Origin: Actinomycetes bacterium | GTDB taxonomy: Bacteria; Actinomycetota; Acidimicrobiia; Acidimicrobiales; Ilumatobacteraceae | Length of the DNA stretch: 64,000 bases | Reading direction: 5' to 3' | Assembly (NCBI GenBank): GCA_025358125.1 | Contig: JANYKS010000093.1 | Span: 21,894 to 85,893 of the forward strand | Part shown: piece by piece, positions 10,474 to 19,568 of the stretch | How the letters are laid out: each line of letters begins with the position of its first letter | Numbering within the stretch: position 1 is the first letter of the stretch | Made by a program: the position numbers and the translations under genes | The notes under the pieces: generated by a model | Databases searched by the model: none | What the model was told of the DNA's origin: nothing | The model's input: only the letters and a program-made list of their open reading frames with translations

Positions 10474-11415
10474 GTGGCCTACCAACAGCTCAAGCAGCGG
10501 CTCGACGACGGCGAGATCATCGTGCTCGACGGTGCCACCGGCACCGAACTGCAACGCCGTGGCGTGTCGATGGACCCGGCCGCGTGGTCCGGCGCGGCCA
10601 CGCTCGACAACGATCAGCTGCTGACCGAGATCCACGCGGACTACATCCGTGCCGGCTCCGATGTCGTGACCGCCAACACCTATGCGTCGTCGAGGTTGAT
10701 GCTGACCCCGGCCGGCTTGGGTGATCAGGTCGTCGAGATCAACGAGCGCGCGGTCGAGGCCGCGCTGCGGGCACGCGAGCAGACAGCCACCGCCGCCGTC
10801 GTTGCCGTGGCCGGATCGCTCTCGCACATGGTGCCCGTCTCGTCGGGAACGGCGGTCGTCGATGCGAGCAGCGTGCCGTCCGATCAGCAGATGTCAGATG
10901 CATTCCACGAACTCGCCGGCATCCTCAAGGACTCTGGCGTCGATCACATCATGCTCGAGATGATGTACAACCCGGTCAGGACCAAGCTCGCTCTGGACGC
11001 GGCGCTCGCCACGGGCCTGCCGGTATGGTTCGGGATGAGTGCCCGCCGAGCCGGCGATGGCCGCGTGATCAGCTACGATCTGCTCGACGACCATCCGCTG
11101 ACCGCGATCGCCGGTCTCATCCCCGCTTCCGGCGTCGACGCCGCCGGTTTGATGCACACCGGCTCGGAGATGATTGCCGACGCGCTCGCGCTCGTTCGCC
11201 CGTACTTCGACGGGCCACTGCTCGCGTATCCGGACTCCGGCTATTTCGAGATGCCCGATTGGCGCTTCGTCGACACGATCGATCCGGCGAGGCTGCAGCA
11301 GTTCTTCGGCGAATGGATCCGTGAGGGGGTGCGGCTCATCGGCGGCTGCTGCGGGCTCACGATCGAGCACGTCGAGGCAGCCGTGAGGGCCCGCGCAGAA
11401 CGTTCAGGAAACTGA
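10474..11415 (+). CDS. homocysteine S-methyltransferase family protein (BHMT/MmuM-like)
   Basis: A 313-residue TIM-barrel methyltransferase opening '[16 protein letters not shown]' and ending with the zinc motif '[15 protein letters not shown]'. Family members move a methyl group from betaine or S-methylmethionine to homocysteine, and betaine is the natural donor in this neighbourhood. Oddly, the first zinc Cys, normally in a 'GxNC' turn, is absent: the matching stretch reads '[11 protein letters not shown]', so His or Thr would have to replace it. The start is GTG 10474, with GGAGG five bases upstream; an ATG at 10470 is out of frame. betA follows 5 nt later. Confidence 0.85.
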   Translation: MAYQQLKQRLDDGEIIVLDGATGTELQRRGVSMDPAAWSGAATLDNDQLLTEIHADYIRAGSDVVTANTYASSRLMLTPAGLGDQVVEINERAVEAALRAREQTATAAVVAVAGSLSHMVPVSSGTAVVDASSVPSDQQMSDAFHELAGILKDSGVDHIMLEMMYNPVRTKLALDAALATGLPVWFGMSARRAGDGRVISYDLLDDHPLTAIAGLIPASGVDAAGLMHTGSEMIADALALVRPYFDGPLLAYPDSGYFEMPDWRFVDTIDPARLQQFFGEWIREGVRLIGGCCGLTIEHVEAAVRARAERSGN

Positions 11416-11420
11416 CCGAC

Positions 11421-13142
11421 GTGGCTTCGTCGACAACCCCTCCAAAGACCACGTCTCCAACGACCACGTCTCGAACCAACACGTCTCGAACCACTTACGA
11501 CTACGTCATCGTCGGCGGCGGCTCCGCCGGGTGTGCGCTCGCCAATCGCTTGAGCGCGGATCCGACCAAGACCGTCCTGGTGCTCGAAGCGGGGCGACGC
11601 GACTACAAGTGGGACGTCTTCATCCACATGCCGGCCGCGTTGGCGTTCCCGATCGGCAGCAGGTTCTACGACTGGAAGTACGAGTCCGAGCCGGAGCCGT
11701 TCATGAACGGGCGCCGGGTGTACCACGCCCGCGGCAAGGTGCTCGGCGGCTCGAGCAGTATCAACGGGATGATCTTCCAGCGCGGCAACCCGCTCGACTA
11801 CGAGCGTTGGGGAGCCGACGCCGGCATGGACACGTGGGACTATGCCCACTGCCTCCCGTACTTCAAGAAGATGGAGAAGTGCATGGCGGGAGGTGACGAA
11901 TTCCGCGGCGTGAAGGGTCCACTCGTGCTGGAGCGCGGCCCAGCGTGCTCACCACTGTTCGACGCCTTCTTCGAGGCCGTCCAGCAAGCCGGTTATCCCA
12001 TCACCAAGGACGTCAACGGCTATCAGCAGGAAGGCTTCGCCAAATTCGACCGCAACATCAGCCGTGGTCGCCGGCTCAGCGCGGCGCGCGCCTATCTTCA
12101 TCCGGTGCTGAAGCGGCCGAACCTCTCGCTCACCTGCCGGGCGTTGGTGAGCAAGGTGCTGTTCGACGACAAGCGTGCCACTGGCGTCGAGTTCAGCGTC
12201 GGTCGCGCCAAGCCCCAGACCGTCAATGGGCGCGAGGTCATCTTGTGCGGCGGCTCGATCAACACACCGCAGCTACTGCAACTCAGCGGCATCGGCAATC
12301 AGGACGAACTGACCTCGCTCGGAATCCCGATCGTGCATCATCTGCCGGGTGTCGGTGAGAACATGCAGGACCATCTCGAGGTGTACATCCAGCACTCCTG
12401 CAAGCAGCCGGTGTCGATGCAGCCGGCGCTGAAGATGTGGAGACGACCGTGGATCGGATTCCGCTGGCTGTTCTTGCGCAACGGACCTGGCGCCACCAAC
12501 CACTTCGAGGCCGGCGGCTTCGTGCGCAGCAACGAGAACGTGAAGTATCCGAACCTGATGTTCCACTTCCTACCTCTCGCGATCCGCTACGACGGGTCGC
12601 CGCCCCCCGGTGGCGAAAAGCTGGAGCACGGCTACCAGGTTCACATCGGGCCGATGTACAGCGACTCGCGCGGCTCGGTCAAGATCAAGTCGCGTGATCC
12701 GCTGGCCAAGCCGGCGTTGCGGTTCAACTACCTCTCGACCGATCAGGACCGGCGCGAGTGGGTCGAGGCGATCCACGTGACGCGCAGCATTCTCGGCGCA
12801 CCGGCGTTCGCCGACTTCAGCAACGGTGAGATCTCGCCGGGGCCGCTGGTACGGACCGACGAACAGATCCTCGACTGGGTCGCGAACGACGCCGAGACGG
12901 CCTTGCATCCGTCGTGCACGTGCCGGATGGGTATCGACGAGATGTCCGTGGTCGATCCGCTGACGATGAAGGTCCACGGCGTCGAGGGGTTGCGTATCTG
13001 TGACGCCTCGGCGATGCCCTACGTCACGAACGGCAACATCTATGCGCCGGTGATGATGATGGCGGAGAAGGCCGCCGACCTGATCGCCGGCAACACCCCG
13101 CTCCCCCCAGGGCACGTCGACTTCTACCGCCACGGCGTCTGA
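11421..13142 (+). CDS. betA: choline dehydrogenase-like GMC oxidoreductase
   Basis: A 573-residue FAD enzyme of the GMC family. The dinucleotide motif is '[18 protein letters not shown]'; the first signature is '[21 protein letters not shown]' and the second '[19 protein letters not shown]'. The C-terminal active site is '[10 protein letters not shown]', with '[21 protein letters not shown]' after it, matching BetA closely. It would oxidise choline to betaine aldehyde and perhaps on to betaine, feeding the betaine pathway; no betaine aldehyde dehydrogenase gene is seen nearby. The first 25 residues are a Thr/Ser-rich tail encoded by a tandem repeat. The start is GTG 11421, directly after the methyltransferase gene. 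Confidence 0.88.
   Translation: MASSTTPPKTTSPTTTSRTNTSRTTYDYVIVGGGSAGCALANRLSADPTKTVLVLEAGRRDYKWDVFIHMPAALAFPIGSRFYDWKYESEPEPFMNGRRVYHARGKVLGGSSSINGMIFQRGNPLDYERWGADAGMDTWDYAHCLPYFKKMEKCMAGGDEFRGVKGPLVLERGPACSPLFDAFFEAVQQAGYPITKDVNGYQQEGFAKFDRNISRGRRLSAARAYLHPVLKRPNLSLTCRALVSKVLFDDKRATGVEFSVGRAKPQTVNGREVILCGGSINTPQLLQLSGIGNQDELTSLGIPIVHHLPGVGENMQDHLEVYIQHSCKQPVSMQPALKMWRRPWIGFRWLFLRNGPGATNHFEAGGFVRSNENVKYPNLMFHFLPLAIRYDGSPPPGGEKLEHGYQVHIGPMYSDSRGSVKIKSRDPLAKPALRFNYLSTDQDRREWVEAIHVTRSILGAPAFADFSNGEISPGPLVRTDEQILDWVANDAETALHPSCTCRMGIDEMSVVDPLTMKVHGVEGLRICDASAMPYVTNGNIYAPVMMMAEKAADLIAGNTPLPPGHVDFYRHGV
11446..11490 (+). repeat. three 15-bp tandem repeats at the 5' end of betA
   Basis: Units 11446-11460, 11461-11475 and 11476-11490 share the core acgtctc-aa and keep the reading frame (five codons each). 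They give betA a Thr/Ser-rich N-terminal extension before the FAD domain. Confidence 0.8.
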
Positions 13143-13195
13143 TGCGTGTCGGGCGCCATTTCCGCCGTCGCCACAGCCGGCCGTTGCCGGCAATG

Positions 13196-13426
13196 GCCGC
13201 CGCCGACTGACAACGCAGTCTGCCCGTGCGCAATCAGGCGGGCGGCGACATCGCGCGGGCAGTGAGTGCGAACAGCCGGGCCGGAGTCTGCTGGCCGCCG
13301 CCGACTCACAACGCAGTCTGCCCGGCCGCCGCCGACTCATAACGCAGTCTGCCCGCGTGCAATCAGGCGGGCAGCGACATCGCGCGGGCAGTCGGTGGAG
13401 GCGGGGGGCGACATCGCGCGGGCAGT
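13196..13426. repeat. intergenic element of two alternating repeat families (A x3, B x3)
   Basis: The 327-bp gap between betA and folC holds no gene that I can support. Repeat A is 31 bp (gccgccgccgact-, ending -cgcagtctgcccg) at 13196-13226, 13294-13324 and 13325-13355, the last two head to tail. Repeat B has a 19-bp core (gcgacatcgcgcgggcagt) at 13245-13263, 13374-13392 and 13408-13426; copies 1 and 2 are preceded by caatcaggcgggc. The ctgcccg end of A is complementary to the cgggcag of B, so A-B pairs can form hairpins, for example 13349-13356 with the gcgggcag before copy 2. It resembles a REP-type element between convergent genes. Confidence 0.75.
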
Positions 13427-13469
13427 GAGTGCGAACAGGCGGGCTGCTACGGCAAACCCGCGGCGCGGA

Positions 13470-14783
13470 TCAACCGTTGGAGCGGCGGGTGAGCCAGGCG
13501 CGAGCGTCGGCGGCGAGGTAGATCGAGCCGGTGACGACGATCAGGTCGTCGGCCGAGGCGGTGGCGAGCGCGGCGTGCAGCGCGTCGCCGATGTCGTCGA
13601 TGGCGCTGGCCGAACAACCGAGAGCGATGGCAACGGCTGCGAGTTCTGAGGCTGCTCGCGCTCGCAGCGTCGGGGGAGTGCACGCGATGATCTCGTCGAA
13701 CGTCGTCGCCTCGAGCGCGTCGAGCATTCGTTGGGGATTGCGCCCCGACAGCAGCCCGATGATCAGCGTTTTGCGCCCGCTACACGCGATGTCGTCGTGC
13801 AGCGCTTTCGCGAGGGCTGTGGCAGCGTCTGGATTGTGGGCACTGTCGACGATCACCAACGGCCGCTCGATCACCGTCTCGAGGCGGGCCGGCATCTGCA
13901 CCTGTGCCAGGGCCGAAGCGACATTCTCGGGCGGCAGAGCCCGGCGGCGGAACGCGCTGGCGGCCGCGACCGCGAGCGCGCAATTGCTCGACTGGTGTGC
14001 ACCGTGCAGCGGAAGGGCGAGGTCGTTCAGCCGCTGCATCGGGGTGGTGACCGAGAGCACCCGGCCGGAGTCGGAAGCCGCGTCGGACTCGATCACGATG
14101 TCTTCGCCGAGCCGCCAGACCTGACTTGGCAACTGATCACGGAAAACATGCTCGAGTCGCGGCTCGATCGCGCCGAGGATGACGTGCGCGCCGGGCTTGA
14201 CGATGCCGGCCTTCTCGGCCGCGACCCGCATCCGCCAGTCTCCTTCGCCGTTGGTGTGATCGAACCCGATGTTGGTAACGACAGCAACCCGGCCGTCGGC
14301 GACGTTGGTCGCGTCGAAACGGCCGAGCACGCCGACCTCGACCACCGCGACGTCGACCTGCTGCTCGGCGAACCAGGTGTAGGCCGCACCGGTCAGGACC
14401 TCGAACGGCATCAGCCGGTCACCGAGCACATGCTCGGCAGCCTCCATCGCGGTGAACAGCACCGCCAGCGAGCCGTCGTCGATGTCCACGTCGTCGATCC
14501 GGAACCGCTCGTTGTACTTGGCGAGATGCGGGCTGGAGTAGGTGCCGACGCGCATGCCCTCGGCCATCAACAAGCGGGTGATGATCCGCGACGTGGAACC
14601 CTTGCCGTTGGTGCCGGTGACGTGGATGACCGGCAGCGTCGCCTGCGGATTGCCGAGCAGCTCGACGAAGCGGCGCATCCGGTCGAGGGAGAGGTCGACA
14701 TTGCCGGTGCGGCCGGATCGCGCGGCCCAGGTGCTGTAGTCGATGTGGCCCTCGACGTACTCGATTGCCGCGTCGATCTCCAT
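13470..14783 (-). CDS. folC: folylpolyglutamate synthase / dihydrofolate synthase
   Basis: A 437-residue Mur-ligase-family enzyme that adds glutamates to folates. The ATP loop is 'VTGTNGKGSTSRII', followed by 'GTYSSPHLAKYNERF' (FolC-specific) and 'VEVGVLGRFDATNV', with 'NIGFDHT' further on. The C-terminal ligase domain starts near 'RLETVIERPLVIVDSAHNPDA'. It lies 19 nt after the formate dehydrogenase Fe-S subunit gene and is the last gene of the metF-fhs-folD-fdh operon. This fits a role in retaining the folate carriers used there. The start is ATG 14783, with an in-frame GTG at 14786 directly before it. Confidence 0.92.
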   Translation of the reverse strand: MEIDAAIEYVEGHIDYSTWAARSGRTGNVDLSLDRMRRFVELLGNPQATLPVIHVTGTNGKGSTSRIITRLLMAEGMRVGTYSSPHLAKYNERFRIDDVDIDDGSLAVLFTAMEAAEHVLGDRLMPFEVLTGAAYTWFAEQQVDVAVVEVGVLGRFDATNVADGRVAVVTNIGFDHTNGEGDWRMRVAAEKAGIVKPGAHVILGAIEPRLEHVFRDQLPSQVWRLGEDIVIESDAASDSGRVLSVTTPMQRLNDLALPLHGAHQSSNCALAVAAASAFRRRALPPENVASALAQVQMPARLETVIERPLVIVDSAHNPDAATALAKALHDDIACSGRKTLIIGLLSGRNPQRMLDALEATTFDEIIACTPPTLRARAASELAAVAIALGCSASAIDDIGDALHAALATASADDLIVVTGSIYLAADARAWLTRRSNG

Positions 14784-14805
14784 CACGAAAAGCTAGTGGG
14801 CAGAG

Positions 14806-15723
14806 TCAGTCGCGTTTGTGGTTCTGCACGTGCTGGAAACCGAACCGGCCCTTGATGCAGAGGTTGCCCGACGTCACCGAATGATCGAGCGGAGACGTGA
14901 CCTTCACGATCTCGTTGTCCTGGGTGTGCAACGTGAGCGTGCAGCCGACGCCGCAGTACGGACAGATCGTGTCCGTCTGGCGCTGAGCCGATTCGTCCCA
15001 CGTGCCGAGTTCGCGCATGTCGTGCTCGGTCTTGAACATCAGCGCACCGGTGGGGCAGACGGCAATGCAGTTTCCGCAGTAGACGCACGCCGACTCTGGC
15101 AGCTCGACGCCGAATTCGGTGCTGATGTGGGCGTCGAAGCCACGGCCGGCGACGGTGATCGCGAACGAGTTCTGCCACTGCTCGCCGCACGCGTCGACGC
15201 ACTTGTAGCAGAGGATGCAGCGCGAGTAGTCGCGCACGTACAGTTCGTTGTCGATCTTCACCGGCTGCTTGACGGTCTTGGCGATCTCGCCGTAGCGCGT
15301 GGGATCCGCCCCGTACTGCTTCATCCAGCCGGCGACGCTGGGTGCTGCGGAGAGATCGACCGATGAACCGAGAAGTTCCAGAACCATCTTGCGCGAGTGG
15401 CGGACGCGCTCGGTGTCCGTGTGCACCACCATGCCCGGCTCGACCTTGCGCGAGCACGACGGCACGAGCACGCGGCTGTTCTCGACCTCGACCACGCACA
15501 ACCGGCAGGCATTGACGGGATCGAGCGTGTCGCCGTAGCAAAGCGTTGGCACAGCCGTGCCGCGCGACTCGCACGCGTCGAGGATGGTGGCGCCCTCCGG
15601 CACCTTGATCTCGTGGCCATCGAGCTGGATCGTGACCGCCCGGCGAGGAAGGCCGACCGGTGTTTCCTGGGGTCGTGTGTCGATCCGTGTCGTGTCGATC
15701 CGCGCCGTGTCGGTCTGTGTCAT
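14806..15723 (-). CDS. formate dehydrogenase Fe-S subunit: NuoG-like N-terminal domains plus the detached [4Fe-4S] domain of the catalytic chain
   Basis: This 305-residue protein carries the N-terminal third of a long NAD-dependent FdhA. In order: a [2Fe-2S] ferredoxin domain ('LCYGDTLDPVNACRLCVVE', then 'PSCSRKV'); a 2x[4Fe-4S] domain ('CILCYKCVDAC', 'CVYCGNCIAVCP'); and, at the C-terminus, the molybdopterin-oxidoreductase Fe4S4 domain ('ICPYCGVGCTLTL' with 'GNLCIKGRFGF'). It stops where the MGD-binding domain should begin. That domain is the separate gene at 17555-19546, and 305 plus 663 residues is about a normal full-length FdhA. ATG 15723 overlaps the NuoEF-like stop (ATGA). The first 15 residues come from a tandem repeat. 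Confidence 0.88.
   Translation of the reverse strand: MTQTDTARIDTTRIDTRPQETPVGLPRRAVTIQLDGHEIKVPEGATILDACESRGTAVPTLCYGDTLDPVNACRLCVVEVENSRVLVPSCSRKVEPGMVVHTDTERVRHSRKMVLELLGSSVDLSAAPSVAGWMKQYGADPTRYGEIAKTVKQPVKIDNELYVRDYSRCILCYKCVDACGEQWQNSFAITVAGRGFDAHISTEFGVELPESACVYCGNCIAVCPTGALMFKTEHDMRELGTWDESAQRQTDTICPYCGVGCTLTLHTQDNEIVKVTSPLDHSVTSGNLCIKGRFGFQHVQNHKRD
15677..15721 (-). repeat. three 15-bp tandem repeats at the 5' end of the Fdh Fe-S subunit gene
   Basis: Units 15677-15691, 15692-15706 and 15707-15721 (plus-strand pattern gtgtcgatccgtgtc with variants) are in frame and encode an N-terminal run of the type (T/I)DT(A/T)R before the ferredoxin domain. Confidence 0.8.
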
Positions 15724-17552
15724 GTCAGCACACCCAATCGGTCGATTGCGGACTCGATCGCGCTCCATGCCGTCTGGCCGAGGCCGCAGATCGAGGCGTC
15801 GCGCATGACCTGACCGACCTCTCGGAGCAGGACCATGTCGTGCTCCTGGCGGGGGCCGATGGTCAGTCGTACCAAGGCCTCTTCTTGGCGAACGGTGCCG
15901 ACCCGGCACGGCACGCACTGGCCGCACGATTCGTCGCGGAAGAACGCGGCGATACGGCGCAGGAACACGGCCATGTCGACGGAGTCGTCGAGCACCATCA
16001 CGACACCCGAACCGAGCGTCGTGTTGGCAGCACGGGCACCTTCGAGGGTGAGCGGGAAATCGATCTCGTCGGCGCGCACGAACGAACCGGCAGCGCCACC
16101 CATCAGGACGGCCTTCAGGCTGCGGCCCTTCGGCACGCCACCAGCGAGATCGATCAGTTCGCGCAGCGTGACGCCGAACGGCACCTCGTACACGCCGGCG
16201 CGCTCGACCGAGCCGGAGACGCAGAAGACCTTCGTTCCCGTGGATCCGGTGGTGCCGATGGAAGCGAATGCCGGCCCGCCGATGAGCATGATCGGCAACA
16301 CGTTGACCAACGTCTCGACGTTGTTGACGACCGTCGGCTTACCGAACAGACCGACCTCGACCGGGAACGGGGGCTTGCTGCGCGGCTCGCCGCGGTAGCC
16401 CTCGATCGAGTTGAAGATGGCCGTCTCCTCACCGCAGATGTAAGCGCCGGCGCCGCGAACGATCTCGATGTCGAACGCGAAGCCGAACCCCATCACGTCG
16501 GGGCCGAGCAGGCCTCGCTCGCGGGCGGCTTGGATCGCGTGCTGCAGGTGCTCGCGTGCACGCGGGTACTCGCCGCGCAGGTAGACGTAGCCGATTTCGC
16601 AGCCCGTCGCGTACGCGCAGATCGTCATCGCCTCGATCACCGAGAACGGATCGCCCTCGATGATGACGCGGTCCTTGAACGTGCCAGGCTCGCTCTCATC
16701 TGCGTTACAGACGAGATAATGCGTACGTACGGGCTGACCGGCCACCGCTGCCCACTTGCGCCCTGCGGGGAACGCTGCGCCGCCGCGGCCAACGAGGTTG
16801 GACTCGGTGACCTCGCGGATGACATTTGCCGGGCCCATCGCAACCGCCGCGCGTAAAGCCTGATAGCCACCGTGGGCGCGGTAGTCGTCGACCGACAACG
16901 GGTCGACGACGCCGACGCGTTTGAGCAGCACCAGGTTCGCTGCGGAGTCCGCCGACGCGGCTTGGGGCACGGCTGCGACAACTGCGGCTTGTTCAGCGAG
17001 TGCATTCGGGCCGGTGCGCAGCGCTACGGCAACGTCGTCGGGCGTTGCCGGAGCGATCACGGCTTCGCGCGGCGGATCGCCGGCAACGGTGACGAGCACG
17101 GCCGGGCCGCGCTCGCACAGGCCCAGACACGGACTCGGGTGCCACGACGCCGTGCCGCCGCTCTCGTTGGGGATGCCGCACGTCGCCTCGACGGAATCGA
17201 GCAGTGCACCGGCGCCGAGGGTCTGGCAGGCGAGGTCGGCGCAGACGTGGACAACGGTCGTAGGCCGTTGCTCGAGCGCGAACATCGCGTAGAAGCTGGC
17301 AACGCCGTAGGCATCGGCGGGCGGTACGTCGAGCCGCCGGCTCAGCTCGCCAAGACCACCAGGGCTGATCCATCCGACGCGGTCCTGCAGTGCATGCAGC
17401 GCGCCGAGGAGTCGCGGCCTCAGGGCGCTCGCGCGATGGGCGCCACCGTGCTCGCGCTCCCACCCCTGCGCAACGACGGAGACACCGAGCACGGCATCGA
17501 GCGCCTGCACCTCGGCAACGGTCGGCTCGGCTTCGGGGAAACGAAGATCCAT
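15720..17552 (-). CDS. formate dehydrogenase NADH-binding subunit, fused NuoE-NuoF
   Basis: A 610-residue fusion. Residues about 1-165 are a NuoE-like thioredoxin-fold [2Fe-2S] domain with Cys pairs in 'VCADLACQ' and 'PCLGLCERGP'. The rest is NuoF-like: 'GRGGAAFPAGRKW' and 'CNADESEPGTFKDR' (NADH site), 'GAGAYICGEETAIFNSIEG' (FMN site), the SLBB part and the [4Fe-4S] motif 'ESCGQCVPCRVGT'. It would take electrons from formate oxidation and reduce NAD+. ATG 17552 lies 2 nt after the catalytic-subunit stop. The frame stays open far upstream, but that part is only the shadow of the catalytic gene. Confidence 0.92.
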   Translation of the reverse strand: MDLRFPEAEPTVAEVQALDAVLGVSVVAQGWEREHGGAHRASALRPRLLGALHALQDRVGWISPGGLGELSRRLDVPPADAYGVASFYAMFALEQRPTTVVHVCADLACQTLGAGALLDSVEATCGIPNESGGTASWHPSPCLGLCERGPAVLVTVAGDPPREAVIAPATPDDVAVALRTGPNALAEQAAVVAAVPQAASADSAANLVLLKRVGVVDPLSVDDYRAHGGYQALRAAVAMGPANVIREVTESNLVGRGGAAFPAGRKWAAVAGQPVRTHYLVCNADESEPGTFKDRVIIEGDPFSVIEAMTICAYATGCEIGYVYLRGEYPRAREHLQHAIQAARERGLLGPDVMGFGFAFDIEIVRGAGAYICGEETAIFNSIEGYRGEPRSKPPFPVEVGLFGKPTVVNNVETLVNVLPIMLIGGPAFASIGTTGSTGTKVFCVSGSVERAGVYEVPFGVTLRELIDLAGGVPKGRSLKAVLMGGAAGSFVRADEIDFPLTLEGARAANTTLGSGVVMVLDDSVDMAVFLRRIAAFFRDESCGQCVPCRVGTVRQEEALVRLTIGPRQEHDMVLLREVGQVMRDASICGLGQTAWSAIESAIDRLGVLT

Positions 17553-17554
17553 GG

Positions 17555-19546
17555 TCAGTCGCCCGCTACCGGCACGGCCACATCGACGGCCACATCGACG
17601 GCGCCGACCGCGCCGACCGCGCCGACCGCGCCGTTCAATTTCTCGATCCGGATCGCGGAGGCTTTGAATTCGGCGGTGCCCGATTTGGGGTCGTTCGCTT
17701 CGATGGTGAGTACGTTGACATCGACCTCGTCGGGAAAGTGGAAGGTCATGAAGGCAAGGCCGGGACGGAGATCGAGATCGAATCGGGCCGGGGCCTCGAT
17801 CGAACCACGGCGAGACGTGATCCGCACCCTCTCGCCCTCCTCGATGCCGAGCCGCATCGCGTCGTCGGGATTGATGTCGAGCGTTTCGCCGTCTCGCATC
17901 GGCGATGCGATAGCCGACGACTGAACACCGGTGTTGTACGAATCGAGCCGGCGCCCAGTGGTGAGCCGGATCGGGAAGTCGTTGCTGAGCAGGTCCACCG
18001 GGCCTTCCCACGCAACGGCGCTGAGCGGTGCGAGCCGGCCTCGGTCTCGCGGATCTTGGGCCCACAGGCGGCCATGCAGGAACGGTGGTTCGAGCGTGTC
18101 GTTCGATGGGCACGGCCACTGAATGCCGCCGAGGTCGACGAGCCTCGCGTACGACATCCCGGCATGCATCGGCGAGAGCGACCGCAGTTCGTTCCAGATC
18201 GACTCGACGTCGGGGTAGTGCCACTCGTGGCCCAAGCGGCGGGCGAGTTCGATGAGAATGTCGGTGTCGTCGCGTGTGCCGGCCGGTGCATCGATGGCCT
18301 TGCGGCAGCGCTGCACGCGCCGTTCGCTGTTGGTGACGGTTCCCTCCGACTCGCACCAGGCGGCCGTTGCCGGCAGGACGACGTCGGCGAGTTTGGCGGT
18401 CTTGGTGAGGAATATGTCCTGCACGACCATGTGCTCGAGGCCTTCGAGGATCTGGATTGCGTGGGTGGAGTCGGCCTCTGACTGAGCCGGATTCTCGCCG
18501 ATGACGTACAGCGCGCGCATCTCCTTGCGGTCCATCGCTTCGAACATCTCGGTCAGATGCCAGCCATGGCGGGGCGCAATGGTGCATCCCCACGAGATCT
18601 CGAACTTCTGGCGGGCGTCGTCGTCGAGGAGGTCCTGGAAGCCCGGCAGCTTGTTGGGGATCGCGCCCATGTCGCCACCACCCTGCACGTTGTTCTGTCC
18701 GCGCAACGGGTTGATGCCGGCGCCGTACCGACCGACATGGCCGCACAGCAGGTTGAGGTTGATCAACGACAGCACGTTGTCGACGCCGTTGTGATGTTCG
18801 GTGATGCCGAGCGTCCAACACATCTGGGCCCGGTCTGCGGTTGCGAAGGCATGGGCGAGTTCGCGGATGGCGTCGGCCGGTACGCCCGTAACTGCCTCGG
18901 CCCGTTCCAGCGTCCACTGCTCGACGGCTGCACGGTACTCGTCGAAACCGGTTGTCGAGCCCTCGACGAAGGCGCGGTTGTGGAGACCGGCGGCGATGAT
19001 CTCGCGACCGATCGCGTGGGCGAGTGCGATGTCGGTGCCGACCTGCAGCCCGAGCCAGCGATCGGCCCAGCGAGCCGATGAGGTGCGCCTCGGGTCGACC
19101 ACGAACAGCTTGGCGCCATTGCGGATGCCGGTGAGGATGTGATGGAAGAAGATCGGGTGAGCAACGCGAGCGTTGGAACCCCACAAGACGATGACGTCGG
19201 TGTCTTCGATCTCACGATACGAAGACGTGCCGCCGCCGGCACCGAAGACTGTGGCCAGACCGACCACGCTGGGAGCGTGTCAAGTCCGGTTGCAGGAGTC
19301 GATGTTGTTCGTGCCGAGGACCTGGCGGGCGAATTTCTGGGCGAGGAAGTTCATCTCGTTGGTGGCTTTCGAGCACGAGAAGATGCCGATCCCGTTCTCG
19401 CCGTGCTCGGCGGTTGCCTTGTGAAAGCCGGCCGCGGCGCGGTCGAGTGCCTCATCCCAGGTTGCCGGGCGGAGCACGCCGTTGTCACGGACCAGCGGCT
19501 CGGTAATTCGGGTCAGGCGGGGAGGAGGTGTTCGGGTCGTTTTCAT
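17555..19546 (-). CDS. selenocysteine-containing formate dehydrogenase catalytic subunit (split form)
   Basis: A 663-residue molybdenum/tungsten-bis-MGD enzyme with an in-frame TGA at 19282-19280 (residue 89). Sequence around it reads 'NNIDSCNRT', the TGA, then 'HAPSVVGL', which aligns with the Sec site of E. coli FdhF ('NNVDCCARV', Sec, 'HGPSVAGL'). The frame continues with normal MGD-binding motifs ('NPAQSEADS', 'CRMR'-less C-terminal 'RLTTGRRLDSYNTGVQ'). Start ATG 19546 has a strong GGAGGTGA site 6 nt upstream and lies 22 nt after folD. The protein lacks the N-terminal Fe4S4 domain, which is encoded at 14806-15723. Its C-terminus is a GAV/DVA repeat tail. Read as ordinary stop codons, the gene would wrongly appear as two ORFs. 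Confidence 0.9.
17576..17633 (-). repeat. 12-bp and 9-bp tandem repeats at the 3' end of the Sec-Fdh gene
   Basis: Two 12-bp units (17576-17587, 17588-17599) are followed by nearly four 9-bp units (gcgccgacc, 17601-17633). All are in frame and encode the C-terminal tail of GAV and DVA repeats. Confidence 0.8.
19251..19267 (-). promoter_or_regulatory. SECIS hairpin downstream of the Sec codon
   Basis: Twelve bases after the TGA, the mRNA can form GUGGUC-GGUCU-GGCCAC: a 6-bp stem (one G-U pair) with a five-base loop GGUCU. E. coli fdhF has the same GGUCU apical loop at nearly the same distance from its UGA, and that loop is the SelB contact. This makes recoding of the TGA at 19280-19282 to selenocysteine much more likely than a nonsense mutation. 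Confidence 0.85.
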
Positions 19547-19568
19547 ATGTCACCTCCGTTCGACGGAA

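Noticed and set aside
13196..13426. CRISPR array
   Set aside because: Two unlike repeat families with uneven spacing, two copies directly head to tail, no unique spacers of constant length and no cas genes.
14806..14808. The TGA ending the Fdh Fe-S subunit as a second Sec codon
   Set aside because: Downstream sequence does not continue the FdhA homology, no matching hairpin is seen, and folC starts 22 bp later.
19267..19546. Formate dehydrogenase as a pseudogene broken by a stop codon
   Set aside because: The TGA is exactly at the Sec position, a SECIS-type hairpin follows, and both sides stay in the same frame with intact motifs.
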